A DNA stretch of 64,000 bases from positions 62,001-126,000 of the forward strand of contig JACCGJ010004933.1 in assembly GCA_013407085.1 (NCBI GenBank), written 5' to 3'. The DNA is from Atriophallophorus winterbourni. Lineage: Eukaryota > Platyhelminthes > Trematoda > Plagiorchiida > Microphallidae. Numbering within the stretch: the stretch's first letter is position 1; each line of letters begins with the position of its first letter. Below, piece after piece: positions 12,845-25,199 of the stretch. The notes below the pieces were generated by a model, which saw only the letters and a program-made list of their open reading frames with translations, searched no databases and was not told the origin of the DNA. The translations under genes were made by a program, and so were the position numbers.

Positions 12845-15800
12845 ATTGATTCGACATTTGAGCACATAGTTCTTGTGAAATGGTTGGATTGTATATTAAC
12901 TATACGTGGTATTGAGTTATTGACTTTGATTATGAACTATTTTTCTTTCATATTTGTTTGTTGCTTCGCGTAATGCGAATATAATAATGACTGAAATGTT
13001 GTTTGTGTCATGACAGTCCAGAAATCTCCAACTTCAGGGAATAATTTGAGGACGCTTCATCCCGCAATCCACAACTTTGTGAAGTTTTGATCTATTGACT
13101 GCTTGTCCACTATGAAGCAAATGCTCTGCCATGCATGACTTGCATTGGTCGATTATATCCACCTACTATAAACCGGAGCCAATCGCTGTGTTCTTGTGCA
13201 TAAACACTTCAAACTGCATTCGTGCTGTGGGTTCTTGTGGGTTCGTGGTACATATATGCGCTGAACACATGCCATTAGAACAGAATCTCTTGTTTTTAAT
13301 GCCATCTGTTGCTCCTTGGCAGTCTTGATTTTGTGCCTCAATCTATTAATAACCCGTATTCAATAACAATAATCGTTTGAACACTACCGCAGATACGATA
13401 GTGCTTTCGCGTCAATTACGAAAGAACACTACCTTACGAGAGAATACCACATCGTCTGATTTATATTTCATCAGAATCCTTGATTGTGTTAAGTTTAGCG
13501 AGCAAAATTGTCCTTCACACACATCATTAGTAAATACCTGGCTTCTGTCACATTAATTTGATTGATTTTTTCATTCGCTCTGTTCGCTCAATCCCGGATA
13601 ATTGTGATCACAAGCAAAACGACCTTGGTTCATAAATCGACGACAAAACAATGCGACGCGAAGTATCGCATTGTAGAGCATGAATTATTTGTCCCGTTCA
13701 TCGTGCAGTGGTTCTCGCGCTAAAGGCACTGTTACCAACTGGAACCGATTAGGGAACAATGTAACGTTTTCGTGTGAATTTTGGACAGCATTTGTCAAAT
13801 GTGGTGCTAAATCACACCACCGATTGTACGGGGCATAAACAACGGTCAGGTGTATCGGGAACGGACAACGTTCTGTAACACAGGTGAATGACAAATTTGT
13901 GGAATGGTGTTTGCCCACAAAGAGGCATTGTCCCAGAGCGGAAAGAGAAATCAGCTTAAATTTAAGGCGCCTGGATTAATACAAGTACGCATTTTGATGT
14001 TTCATATTCATTTTGCTGCTTTATTTACCACCGAAGAGAGAGTGAAAAAGTCTGACAAAGTATCCATTAAATGTCGAGCTAGAGCGGGACTAACTTTATC
14101 AATAACAGCGTGTGTCTAGCACAATGAAATGTAAACATACGTGATCATATTTTGAGCGCTTTGTTCCTATAGTCCTCTGCGTGTTATGGTCTACCACAGC
14201 CTGTCAGGGAACATTCCTACGGTTAGTAGTTTTCGAAAGGGTGTCCTATTTCTCCATTTTTGTTCAATTCTGTTCAATTTCTGACGCTATAAAAGAGGTG
14301 TGTATCGCAAAAGTCCAAAAAGCGGTCATTCAAATAAGCTGTGATATGGAACTTCTCCTCTTCGATTCCTATCATGATATTCAGGCTACTTTAGACCGAT
14401 TATCGTACCATACTTCTGTACGCGTTTTTCATATCCAAAGTTCAGTTACAGGATTTTGATCCGACCGGAACTACGCTAAATATTAAAAATTAGCAACTTG
14501 TAACTGTAGACTGTTTCACATATTTTGTTTGCTGCACTACTCATAACGTGTTTGTATCTAAGGCGAATTCAGTAGCATTTCTGGAATTACGGTAGCGCTT
14601 AGTAACTTGGGTCATCCGTGCCGTCCAAATAGTTTTTCTCTAAAACTCGTGGCAGTTTTTACAAGGTAATAATCCTGGAGGTCTTGTGCAGATATGAAAC
14701 ACGAACAATGAGAAAAGAATGACGACGTCTGCAGGTATTTATCAATTACTGTCTACGCGCCATCGCTGGACTTAGTTTGCAACTATCTGTAATAGAATCT
14801 TCGTAAGCGACGCAGATATCTGAATCTAACAGCTGGTTGAGCCACGCATTGCGAATATGAAATCATCGTTTTCTTAAGGATGTTTAGTTTGTCACTTCAA
14901 ACTCGGAACGGCGCCGCTGTAAGTGTTGCCAAACTGTGACTTGGTTCAAACAGATGAAGGCTTTGACTGTTAAACTAGCTGCGGTGGAGGCGATCCGTCT
15001 GCCCGTGTGTATGCCAAAAGATCAAAAATCGCAGTGGGTTTCTTACTTTTAGTGATATGGCTCAAAATCGTGTTCGTTCGAGGTCTTGTTATAGATATCT
15101 TCTGGAGTGTATGATTGATTACGCGTGTTATCAAGTAAAGTGACGAGGACATAACGTTACGCTGCGTGATAATGAAAGCCAAAAGGAAATTGTCGTGTTG
15201 ATTTCGCTTTACTTGTTCAAAACACTTGTTTGAATGCATGTTTGATTCAATGTATAGGCACTTCATCCAAGTGTGTCTGTGCCTCATCTTCTACAGGTTC
15301 AGTATCTTTTTAGGTCTCACCATTCCCCATCGTTTAAAATTTTCAACATGTCATGGTTGTATGGCAGTTAAGCACTCAGTACCAGCGTATTGCTGACCAT
15401 GGTAATGATAATGATGATGATCTTCACCGTGCTCTTTCGAGACGCAATGTGAATCGTCATTTTGAAGCCGAGTAAGAGGAAATAATGCACTCGGCAGCTG
15501 AACGTAAATCACAACTGCAGCATTCAGCCACTGTCGATTGACCAAATATTGTTTATCCCTGTTAATGAATGCTGTGGGTGAGTTTAAAGCCACGTAAAAC
15601 GGTGTTAAGCATACATTCTCATTCCCTTGCGAAATGGGTAAATTCAAGATTCAAGAACGTGACGAAAAGTTTGAATAACTCATGTGGGAAGGGGAACATG
15701 CTATGGAGTCTGGTGAACTTTCGTGCACTAATCAGTCACTGGATTCCGCCACTTGAGGCTTTATGAAGTTGTAACCCCAACGTAATTGAAACGACAGCAT

Positions 15801-16149
15801 TTTCCGGGCATTGAGCCATGAATTAAAGCACGATGAATTATCCGCTTCACAGCGTGACAGAACTGAACAAGCATACCGAGAAATACCTCCTCGATGGAAC
15901 TTTGGGGATTAAAATATAATCCAAGAGAAGATGGCCATCGTCAAATGTTTTTCATCATTGATATTGATGCAGGATGTTTGACGTCTGTTTTATTCGAATG
16001 CAATGACAACACATCAGTTTTTAATAAATCCAATTTGGGCGTGTTTACATCCCAGTGCACATACGAATGGTCACATCAAAAACTAATCACTTACATCAAT
16101 TTGATCAATTGACCAATATCCATAGTGCGCATCAGACATCCAAATGTTG
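12845..16149. other. No gene recognised
   Basis: Several ORFs of 65-105 codons occur on both strands (for example 14970-15287 minus and 15351-15647 minus) but none shows a family motif, signal peptide or convincing splice context. Confidence 0.4.
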
Positions 16150-16420
16150 ATTGTGTCAATCTAATTAACAGTGGCTTGTAATGATAACTTTACTAAATTT
16201 CAACCGTTTCAAGGCTCACTGAACCTAAACTTACTATCTTCACCTGATGAGGATAAACAGCCAGAAACCGGTTGTCATGTGAGCACTCTTGAAACTGGTC
16301 ATAATTAATTGCTTTCATCGTTTGATTAAGATTTGGCAATCAAAGATTGGCTGTGCGAACCTGATTAACAGTGGCTTCCAAATATTTCTTTGTTGAATAA
16401 ACAAAATTTTCAGACTTTCG
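16150..16420 (+). repeat. SINE-like repeat, about 1.2 tandem units, with hammerhead-like core
   Basis: The motif CTGATTAACAGTGGCTT (first copy CTAATTAACAGTGGCTT) occurs near 16159 and 16361, about 200 bp apart, indicating head-to-tail units. Between them 16243-16277 reads CTGATGAGGATAAACAGCC then AGAAACCGGTTGTC, which keeps the CUGAUGA and GAAAC strands. Stem II and the short stem I are imperfect, so this is probably a decayed ribozyme. Same family as 51760-52060 and 55780-55910. Confidence 0.55.
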
Positions 16421-16504
16421 GTAAAAGATTGCTGAGCCTGAACTAACATGATGGATAATTCTATTTTGGGTTATAAATTTGTTAACTAGTAGGTAATAAC
16501 ATTT

Positions 16505-18260
16505 CAACTGGTAGAACCGTTCAGCGAAACCATAAATGATGTGATTGAAGTTTGGATGAAATAGCGGTTTGTCGTTGTCAGTGAGTAATTTGGCGTTGTA
16601 GGAATATACACAACTTTGACTAAGCAGACCGTTAGTTTCCGGAAACCACTTACGCGTTTGGTTAAACGATGGTATATTTTATCAAGCAATAGTATATCCT
16701 TTTTTAACCACGGAGTCCAAGCTTGCTATGCATGCTCCATGGTTGGAATTAAGTAGGCTTTCATGATGGTAGGCAAGGTTTGTGGCGAGAGGGTTCTGAA
16801 AATCCGTCGCAGCGTACTTAGATTCTTGGAAGCACGCTGTTCTTTAGGCTGCCGCATACACAGACTCCAAAATCACTCTCCGACTCGGTGCAGCTCAAAA
16901 TCACCTGCCCAAGTGATATGGGTACTGGAATGGCTTACCAATTTGCAACACTTTGCATTTTTTGAAAATTGAATGGCAGTTTATTCCGTATCGACCATTC
17001 ATGGAGATTACCTAAATCACTTTTTAGCTGTACAAATTTCGCATTAGATTTTTTCCCTGTCCAAATTTAAATATCATTAGCAAAGAGAATCACCTTGCAT
17101 GAAAGCGTCTCTAGTAGGTTGTTGATGTAAAACAAGAAAAGTCCTGGCCCGAGGACGGAATGTTGCGGTACGACTGCCAGTGATGCAGTCGTCCTGTGAC
17201 TCCTGTCTAAGATTACACCAGAGGGTATCGTCTGATTAAAGGTTGGGATCGTGAATCTTCGTGCACTGAAGACGTTCGTGACAGTATGAAGCCACCACAT
17301 TTTCGTGGGCGATCGTTCCGTAATAGTATCATGTTTGGGATCGACAGTTCGCTTTCAGTCACACAAGATTGAAACCAGGCTTCAGTAACAGCGATGAGGT
17401 CAGGTGAGTATCAATTGCACAGCTCGGTTAGTTCAGCCGATTTATTGAACAAACTTTGTGCATTCCTATAGAGACATTTCAGTAAGCTTTTAGCATGTAA
17501 CAATAAGTCATTAAGAGTATTCATTGGCCCGCCGCTGTCGACGTCAGAGCTTTATTGTTTTTTTGAAACATGTTGTGGTATTTTCGCTTGCGACTTTGTG
17601 TCAGCCGGGGATGAATTTGCAATGGAAAGCTGCAATTTGACCTCAGCACGGGCTTTGAGATTGCACAATCTAATGTTTTCAGGTAATCTGTTTCTATACA
17701 GTTTTAGTTCGGATCGGACAGCATCAGCCATGCTACTTGACAAAAATGTAACCTTAAGTGGATTTGAGCCTTTTCCTTGATAGTTCGGCGAACAAGCTAT
17801 TTCGTATGTGTCGACGACCACAAAATTTCGGGAACCGATAGTCTCGGAAATAAATGACCACTGTTTACAATCGTGCTCTTTTCTTTCATAAACGGCCCCT
17901 GTATTTTCTGGAACGTCGAGCAAAATAATAATCCTTGATTCTACTCGATCCCAACCATTTCCAGCCAAGGTATGTCAGCGTATATACAGTGGTGTGAGTC
18001 ACTTTGTGCTCGGACCAAATACGAATTCAGTAAGACATTTTCCATGTACTTTTCGTTGGCAAAGTGATCCTAAGCAAACGTGGTTTATCTTGATTCGGAG
18101 ACTTCGGGTGACAAGCGAGCCGAGTTACCGACGCCGGGTGTATATCGTCTCAGTCAATTCGTTTACAAATACCGAACCAACTTTCAAGGTCATGTTTTTG
18201 CATTGCCTAAAAGAGCGTGAATTCTGACTCAGAAATACTGATGCAGATTACGCTTGAAGT
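16505..18260 (-). pseudogene. CR1-like LINE with ORF1, endonuclease and RT, internally deleted
   Basis: Read on the minus strand this is the most complete CR1-like architecture here. 17968-17552 is an open ORF1-like segment of 138 codons (EHDCKQWSFISETIGSRNFV; LKVTFLSSSMADAVRSELKL) of unknown fold. About 17500-17330 decodes to the start of an APE endonuclease (CNAQSLFNKSAELTELC, DLIAVTEAWFQS). After a large internal deletion, 17230-17067 encodes VPQHSVLGPGLFLFYINNL and LFANDI (normally FADD, so a catalytic Asp is lost), and the thumb continues to 16505 (LDKIYHRLTKRVSGFRKLT). The 3' end is missing. The ORF1 segment is related to that at 29298-29651. Confidence 0.8.
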
Positions 18261-18261
18261 C

Positions 18262-19434
18262 TTTCTGTGCTTTATAAATTTTTTGGCTCCTCGTGATGTG
18301 AGACGATTTTGCTCAGAACTTCCTCTTTTGCCACAAGAAAAATGGAACTGATTCAAAAACCCTAATTTAAAATTATCTCGAACTTGCTCGTCTCAGTACA
18401 GTGTTTTGCATTAAAATGCGTTGCATTATTTTTTAAAAATGAATGTAAACATTTTGTCAGCGGGGGGTGTACATTAAGCATTTAAGTTACTGAATGAATT
18501 TTGTGTTGTGACATAATGTTGCCTTCGTTAAGCTCAAAATACCGCTTAAATTAATGAATGCATGGACTAATTACAAATTTTAGATGTTTAAACAGGGCTT
18601 CTCATTTGCATTTGATTGAACTATTTAGTAGAGCATTGAGTGTGTGCATGCAGAAATGAGCCTACAAACGTATTCAGCATCTTGGATTATTCACCTCGAA
18701 CTAATCGAAAAATTATCACCTTGGGTTTAAAATTTTCATAGATTTTTCAAGCAACCCCGGTGTAAAAATTGCAAATTGTTAAGTCTGATTGCAGGGTGTA
18801 TTTCCATTCCGTGCTTCTATCAGCTTCCATCAAGTTCATATGTGATAGCCCGGTGAAACTCAAAATTGCAGAAGTTGGTCAAGCATCCCATATCTGTATA
18901 CCCTATGAAGAGGACAGGATGTGCCAATCCTTAAAATATTATTGCATATGATTGACGGTCATTAGTGGACTACATTTCTTCCGCATATAAAAATAATAAC
19001 CAGATGATCTGCATGAATTTGACTTAGTATATTGGCTAAGGAACCATGCCACTTCCCATCCACACAATTGAAAACCGTAAGCGTGAAATTATACATCCAT
19101 TCACCTATTTTGATTCATGTATCGTGGATACACTCTTGCAAGATACTGAGATCACGAAACAGACAGGCAATTCATTTCTTATTTTGGCCTTTTGAAATTC
19201 TGTGATTGGAAAACCTCAAACTGGACGTAAAGATAAAAGTATAACCATCGAACGGGACAATGGAAAACTGAACGCTTCCCATTTATGAAATTAAAAGTAC
19301 TCTTTACCACTTGTTGACAATATATGTGCTCCCAAATACAACAAAAAACTGTAGAATAGAACAATGATTCTATCACAAACTGTTTGCTTTGTGAAGAACT
19401 GAAATAAAATGTAAAGCCTTCCTAGGTACATATC
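18262..19434. other. No gene recognised
   Basis: AT-rich, short ORFs only, no recognised repeat. Confidence 0.45.
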
Positions 19435-20230
19435 GACCATGGATGTACATCACAAGCGCATGATGGATTCATGCTTAGCAGTTTTAAGAATGACTAAACA
19501 ATTCGATTCGGGAGTGACAATCTCTCTCACAGTGCTCACAGCGATGAACAATACTCCGTCGATCGGGGTCAGTTGCAAGCCGGTGGCGTGATCTACGTTC
19601 ATCAGCTTGCACATGGCGCTATATAAGGTGCCTCCAAAGTGAGCGGTCAAGAGAAAAGTCTTTCCAACTCGCGGGGTCAATGCCAAGAGCTTTCATATCG
19701 CTTTTGCAAACGTTTTAGTACCACAAGTGCCCAATGGTCGACTTCCTGATTTCAACTGCCTGTAGAGTAAATCTTTTGAAATACGACCATTTTTCATAAC
19801 CATAGCGTGATTGTCATTGTGTCTCGCATCTCTTGATGTACACACTCCTCCTGTCAGCACTGAAGAAGCAATCGATTCATTCGCTGTAATAGAGCTGTTC
19901 TACAGTATTGGATGTGCTCAGGTGTAATTCCGCCGTTATCAGGCTCTTTCTCACACGCTAAGTGGTTTATTACTCTGTTGAGTTCTTTAGGAGTGGGACT
20001 AGTACCTAAGTAATCAACTGTTGGTAAACGCGCAACATTTCATGCGCATACGGTTAAACCGAGCTGTTCCTAGATTAGAGAGAAGTGCTCTATCCATCTT
20101 CTCATCTGTTGATCTTTGTCAGCAATCGGGTTACCAGATATAGACTTAATGGAAGCTGTTTTAGGCTATTTGAACCAATGGCTCTTTTGATCCCATCATA
20201 CATACCACGAAAATTACCAGTATCCCCAGC
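19435..20230 (-). pseudogene. Zinc-finger LINE, internally deleted
   Basis: On the minus strand the 5' part (20230 to about 19810) decodes to the region before and inside the RT fingers, including MYDGIKRAIGSNSLK near 20200 and QEECVHQEMRDT near 19830. It then jumps directly to the C-terminus: NGRISKDLLYRQLKSGSRPL, GIDPASWKDFSLDRSLWRH and the finger HRCEHCERDCHSRIELFSHS with a stop near 19490. The whole RT palm is deleted. Multiple frameshifts; dead copy. Confidence 0.8.
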
Positions 20231-20250
20231 TTTATATATATATATATATT
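20223..20250. repeat. (TA)n microsatellite
   Basis: Short alternating TA run at the junction of the LINE remnant with unassigned sequence. Confidence 0.8.
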
Positions 20251-20689
20251 CAAACATTGTCTACCTCTTAAGAAGAAACTGGCTCTGGAACCTCGTTCAG
20301 GGGCTATAGTGTAGTTGAGAAAAATGGCAAGTGTGGTTTTTAGGTACCCGAAGGCTATCGCAATTATACCGCGCAAACTTGCTGATAACCCGATCATTGC
20401 ATATGGTTCTGAAAGTCGTGGATGATATCGCTATTCTTGATTCAGCACTTATAATCGTGCAAAGCGTTACGAAAATGTACACGTGCTTTGGATGTACATC
20501 TCTGATTAGCATCAACCCCGTAGCCGATTGAATCACACCTGCAATCTTAAAGTTATATAACATTCAATTTTGTGAGCCGCTCTGTGATTTATTCAATCAC
20601 TCTTTGAGGGAGTGTGTTGTACAGACAGACTGAGAGAGTGGAATCATATCATCCATATACAAACGCCGCACTCGTTCATATCCAGAAAA

Positions 20690-21212
20690 TTACCACCCTG
20701 TTAAACTCCTCCTAGTGATTTCCAAATTTAAAAAGCGTATTGTGTGTGAAAGGATAGTGAGTCATCTGAAAACCCAAAACTTGTTGTCCAGAGAGCAACA
20801 TAGATTTCGGAAGTCATGTTCTCGCTAGACGCAGAAAGTGGATGAGGGTGGTTCTGTGCATGCGTGTTACTTTGACAGGAGGTTGGTATTATTGCGTGCC
20901 TTCTTATGTGGCTGAGATGCTACCTCCTAGTTCGCAAAGCATTTATACATATCGCTAGTATGATGTACTGGAGCATCGAATCCACTAGCGTTATCCCACT
21001 GGGTTCGGTACTTGGCCCCGTTCTTTTTGGTGTACATCAACGACCTTCAGAAACACGTAACAGCCAAGATGGTTCTTTTTGCCGATAATGCTGAACTTTG
21101 GATGCGAATCAAGACAAGAGTGGACTGCTTGTGCTTACAGAGCGATTTGGATATATTTAACAGCTGGTCAGAGAGGTACAAGCTTCCATTTTATTTCAGA
21201 AAGTGCAAAATA
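20690..21212 (+). pseudogene. CR1-like LINE RT, 5' part, split by a minus-strand insertion
   Basis: Plus-strand RT with ENYHPVKLLLVISKFKKR, then LLSREQHRFRKS, a damaged palm, YINDLQKHVTAKMVLFADNA (FADD altered to FADN) and LPFYFRKCKIF. Homology stops at about 21212 where the reversed tail of the element at 21213-22022 begins. It resumes at 22060-22185 (ISGNLKSIVKCEPMYTRAS), so the two pieces are one interrupted copy. Confidence 0.8.
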
Positions 21213-22022
21213 TTCAAGATTCAAGATTTAAGATTCAAGATTTTATGGTTGAAAAAGCAATTACTTTACAATGACCATGCGGTTGAACTATAGGTACAAG
21301 TGTATGTGTGTATATGTGTGTAGAGAAATTTCAAAATCAAAATAATTCTGGTAACGATAGACTATAAATAGTTCGGGGCATAATTTGGATTGGCTCTCAG
21401 TTTTAATTTAAATATAGAAAAAGTGTATGAGCTTACCAAATTGGCTGGCAGGGAATTCCAAGCGAAACAAATACGCACAGAATAGAAATACCTGCGACAG
21501 TTCTGATTGGAGTGGGGTATTTCCAACTTGCAGTTGTGACCGCGGTTGTTGCTGGATGTTCGTCGGTGAAATAGTATATCCAAAGGGTGGGAAACAATGT
21601 TAAGGATTTTGATTGTGAGAAGGAGGTCGGCTCGCAGTCTCCTTTGTGCAAGCGTCGTCAGCTTCAGTTTACTTAGTCGGTCAGCGAATGGTAGGTTTTC
21701 GAGCCCAATGACCAACTTTGAGGCTCTGTGGTGTATGCGATCCAATAGTGAAGTCTTTTTGAAGCCATGGAGTCCAGTTGTGAAGCGTAATCAGTAAGCG
21801 GGTGTATGTACGTGTTCATCATCAGAGAAAAACAGCTCTGGGAAAAACGTCCGAATATCCGCCTTAACACACCGAGCATCCGAAACGCGCGTTTGTAAAC
21901 GGCTTCGCATTGTAGACCATTTTTCAGGCTACCGCAAATCCAGACACCCAGGTCTTTTTCTTCTTTGGTGTACTCCAGGATATTGCATATAGGTAAAGAT
22001 TCTACATTCTCCTTCATACTTG
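21213..22022 (-). pseudogene. CR1-like LINE, 5'-truncated, inserted antisense in another CR1 copy
   Basis: Begins on the minus strand at about 22017 with a thumb segment (EYTKEEKDLGVWICGSLKNG; RAFRMLGVLRRIFGRFS). After a frame change it continues at 21745-21362 with DRIHHRASKLVIGLENLPF, KLTTLAQRRLRADLLLTIKI and RRYFYSVRICFAWNSLPANL, and ends at a stop at 21362. The 3' end is a heptamer tail, seen on the + strand as repeated ATTCAAG/ATTTAAG units at 21215-21242. Fairly well preserved, hence younger than its host copy. It represents a CR1 subfamily different from the flanking plus-strand copies. Confidence 0.85.
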
Positions 22023-22185
22023 GATCTTAAAATCTGGAATGGACAACAAAAGAAAAGAATCTCGGCATTTGAATCAGTGGAAATCTGAAGAGCATCGTGA
22101 AATGCGAACCCATGTACACACGAGCTAGCCGGACGATGGGTATCCTCCGGCGTATTTGTGGATGTTTTTCCTCAGGAAACATTCC
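22023..22185 (+). pseudogene. Continuation of the interrupted CR1-like copy
   Basis: Encodes LGI(stop)ISGNLKSIVKCE and then EPMYTRASRTMGILRRICG, colinear with the thumb of the neighbouring copy (CGRLKNSLHCEVIYKRAS). It is the continuation of the fragment ending at 21212. At about 22185 the reading jumps to the RT start motif of the next copy. Confidence 0.75.
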
Positions 22186-23595
22186 CCTTGCTCCGGAAAA
22201 CTACCATCCTGTCACCCTACTTCCTGTGATATCCAAAGTTCTAGAGCGTATAGTGACGAAAAATATAGTTCATCACGTAGAATCACAAAATATGCTATCT
22301 GTAGCACAGCATGGTTTTCGTAAATCTCGCTCATGCTTGACAAACTTGTTGACGATTTTAAATGACTGGACCCAAGCGGTTGACGAAGGAGCTAGCATCC
22401 ACGGTTGTTACCTGGATATGTCTAAAGCTTTTGACCGAGTTGATCACTTTCGATTGATACAAAAGCTGAAGCAGATGGGTATCAGCGGACAGCTACTCAT
22501 ATGGCTTGAAAGTTACCTCAGTGGGCGCAAGGCGATCGTTCGAATCAACGGGGTACAATCACAGGCTATTGATGCCTCTAGTGGCGTCCCGCAAGGTTCA
22601 GTCCTCAGGCCAGTACTTTTCTTGGCTTACATGCAAGGTGATTCTTTTTGCTGATGACATTAAACTTTGGACGCGGATAAAAACAAGTGAGGACTGTGTA
22701 CAGCTGCAACGTGATATAGATGCTCTACATGAATGGTCGGTACGGAATAATTTGCCATTCAATTTCCGAAAATGCAAGGTGTTTCAAATCGGTAAGCCAT
22801 TCCAGTACCAATATCACTTTAAGCAGATTATTTTGAGCTGGACAGAATTGGAAAGGGATCTTGGAGTCTGGGTATGCGGCAGGCTGAAGAACAGCCTGCA
22901 TTGTGAGGTTATCTACAAGCGTGCTTCCGAGCTTCTAGGTATGCTGCGACGGATTTTCAGAACTCTCTCGCCTGGAACGTTGCCCACCATCATGAAAGCC
23001 TATATATTTCCAACCATGGAGCATGCATCACAAGCTTGGACTCCGTGGTTAAATAAAGATATACTGTTGCTTGACAAAATATACCATCGCGCAACCAAAC
23101 TCGTAAGAGGTTTCCGGAATCTAACGTACGAGGAACGATTGCAAAATCTTCCCCTTCAAAGAAGCCTTCGAAGCGATGTGATACTAACAAACAAAATATT
23201 AAATACCCCACATCATTCCTTAAAACATTTATTTGAATACCGTGAGTCACGACATACACGCAGCCACTCAGCGACACTGCAAATTCCCCACTCCCGTATC
23301 AGCTATCGCCGATATTTTTATTATGTACGTGTCTGTTTCCTTTGAAATTCCCTCCCCGAAACTCTTGTCATCTCTCCCAGCATCGAAACGTTTATTCTAA
23401 GTTTGGATACTTATTTGTTGCATAACGATTTGACGACACCTGCGTATTGACTCATGGTAACTATACAATTTGACTATACTTGACATTACATGTTTATTTT
23501 ATACCTGTTTCCTGAACGAATATTTACTATGATATCGTAATTGTGAAGCTATGTGCTTTTTGTGACCATAAATTCTTGAATCGTGAATCTTAAAA
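22186..23595 (+). pseudogene. CR1-like LINE, best-preserved RT in the window
   Basis: Near-complete RT and C-terminal domain of a CR1-like LINE. 22190-22640 encodes APENYHPVTLLPVISKVLER, AQHGFRKSRSCLTNLLTIL, YLDMSKAFDRVDHFRLI (first catalytic Asp) and SSGVPQGSVLRPVLFL. A small deletion removes the YINDLP block and shifts frame. The other frame then gives KVILFADDIKLWTRIK with intact catalytic Asp pair, LPFNFRKCKVFQIG, LGVWVCGRLKNSLHCE, MEHASQAWTPWLNKD, DKIYHRATKLVRGFRNLTYE and RRYFYYVRVCFL, ending near 23345. The 3' UTR ends with ATTCTTGAATCGTGAATCTT at 23572-23591. The 5' end starts abruptly inside the RT, so it is a truncated copy. Confidence 0.9.
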
Positions 23596-23599
23596 TACG

Positions 23600-24028
23600 T
23601 ATATTAACGCAGTGATTGATTACTCTGTCCAAGCTTGTCTACAAAAGGAAATCAAGATGCTCGAGATTATTCGTCAGAGAGCAACTAAAATGGCGGGGTG
23701 TATTCTCGACCTATCCTATGAGGAGCGACTACTGTATCTTAATTTAGATACACTGGCTCGCAGACCGATTCGATTGGATTTGATTCTCATCTATAAAATA
23801 CTAAAATCAAATATTTAAGCTCTGTGGCATCTATTTTGTCTCCGTTCAAGCCATAGCACAAGCACTCACAAATTGGCATCGGATAATTTACATTCTCTCC
23901 GAAAATGTCGTCGGTTCTTCTATTCGGTGCGCATTCGTTTCTTATGAAATTCCTTAATTGAGGCGTTGTACAATCAGATATATATGGTGTTATGCAGCTA
24001 CAAGAATTTTATACTATAAATTCTTGAA
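23600..24028 (+). pseudogene. CR1-like LINE 3' end
   Basis: Encodes the C-terminal domain of another CR1 subfamily: VIDYSVQACLQKEIKMLEII, QRATKMAGCILDLSYEERLL and LDTLARRPIRLDLILIYKIL, then a frame break and RRFFYSVRIRFL. The 3' UTR ends in ATTCTTGAATCTTGAA at 24011-24026. It directly abuts the preceding copy in the same orientation. Confidence 0.85.
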
Positions 24029-24029
24029 T

Positions 24030-24946
24030 CTTGAAAAAAACAAGTTTATTTATCAAAAACCAACAAAGATCAATTAACCTAGATGTAAACAAAGGTCATT
24101 TAATAGATTCGGTGGAATTTACTCGCGTTATATCTTTAGTAGATGTAAAAGCTATTCAGTCCGTCAGATGTAACACGCCGTCACAATTTGCATATTTTAT
24201 TGAATGCGTGCATTATCCCACTATTCAATTAGTTCGGCCCATTCGGTCATGCTGCGCTTTAAATTCATTTGCTTTATCAATTTTGCACTAAAGTTACTTA
24301 ACCATGCTTCATCTAGCAGATAAACGACAACAACACTGAACCAATCACGCCATATGAACGGAAGAAATGCAGTAAGTTTGGCATCAACAATTTTGCAAAT
24401 CTTTCATAAACTCACTTTATACTTGCAAAGCTTGTAGGATATAAGCATAAATCATCGAAATCCTACAACTCAACCTGACTTAGAGTTCGAAAATAGCATA
24501 GACTATCGAAGCTTCGAAATTCATATATTTGATGCACCATTTATGGCATTGCGCTTTATAAACTTACTAATAAACAATTCTTTTCTGATATGAAGCAATA
24601 ATAGCTAATTGAAAGAGGTACTTAAAAACTTAAGCCTTTGTGAAATAGCCAAGTTAACATGACCGATCCACATATCTGGTGCTAGCACCACACTGCCTGC
24701 TTCATACTGTTTTGCTTCATTCGTTAAAGGCAATCCGAATAGATTCACTGAGGATTGAATAGTTACAACGAAGTAAACATGTTTGAATAGAAACCATTAT
24801 TAATGTATTGCGGTGTTCACATCCCCATCCCTTACACACCACCATAATTATTTATTTTTCAACTAGCCACAGTATCAACAGATTAATCATTGGTCAGAGG
24901 CTGAGACTGATTGAAATATATTTGGGAACGATCGTATATTCATAAT
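24030..24946. other. No gene recognised
   Basis: AT-rich; one 86-codon ORF at 24031-24291 has no recognisable similarity. Confidence 0.4.
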
Positions 24947-25196
24947 GGAAAGAAATGTCTTTGCAATCGGTTAGAGCAGTTTTTGGTAACGTTCCACTTT
25001 TGGCACAGAAGGTTCGTCAGCCCAAGGATGATATTGTATGCGGTCAAGTTCAGTTAGCAACGTGTCACGCGTAAAACTACTGCTCAGTAATGTTCCCTGC
25101 CCTGACTATCTCCCTTGATCTGACGAAGCTTTCGTGTCAGAAGTGAAACGTTACCGAAAAACAGCTCTAACCGATTGCATTCAAATTTCTTTCCAT
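24947..25196. mobile_element. Inverted pair of Penelope-like element ends with hammerhead-like motif
   Basis: 24947-25031 and 25103-25196 are inverted copies of the same PLE terminal segment, about 70 bp apart. Each carries the pattern CTGACGA, stem II, GAAAC, GTT. The right copy (25114-25158) is intact in both core strands (CTGACGAAGC and AGTGAAACGTT), while the left copy has GAAAC mutated to GGAAC. The outer ends share CGATTGCATTCAAATTTCTT-like sequence, the terminus also seen at 60006 and 62920. No coding sequence remains. Confidence 0.7.
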
Positions 25197-25199
25197 CCA

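Noticed and set aside
15351..15647. 98-codon minus-strand ORF with a His-rich run (DHHHYHYH)
   Set aside because: The His run comes from a simple ATG/ATC-rich stretch; no family similarity or gene context.
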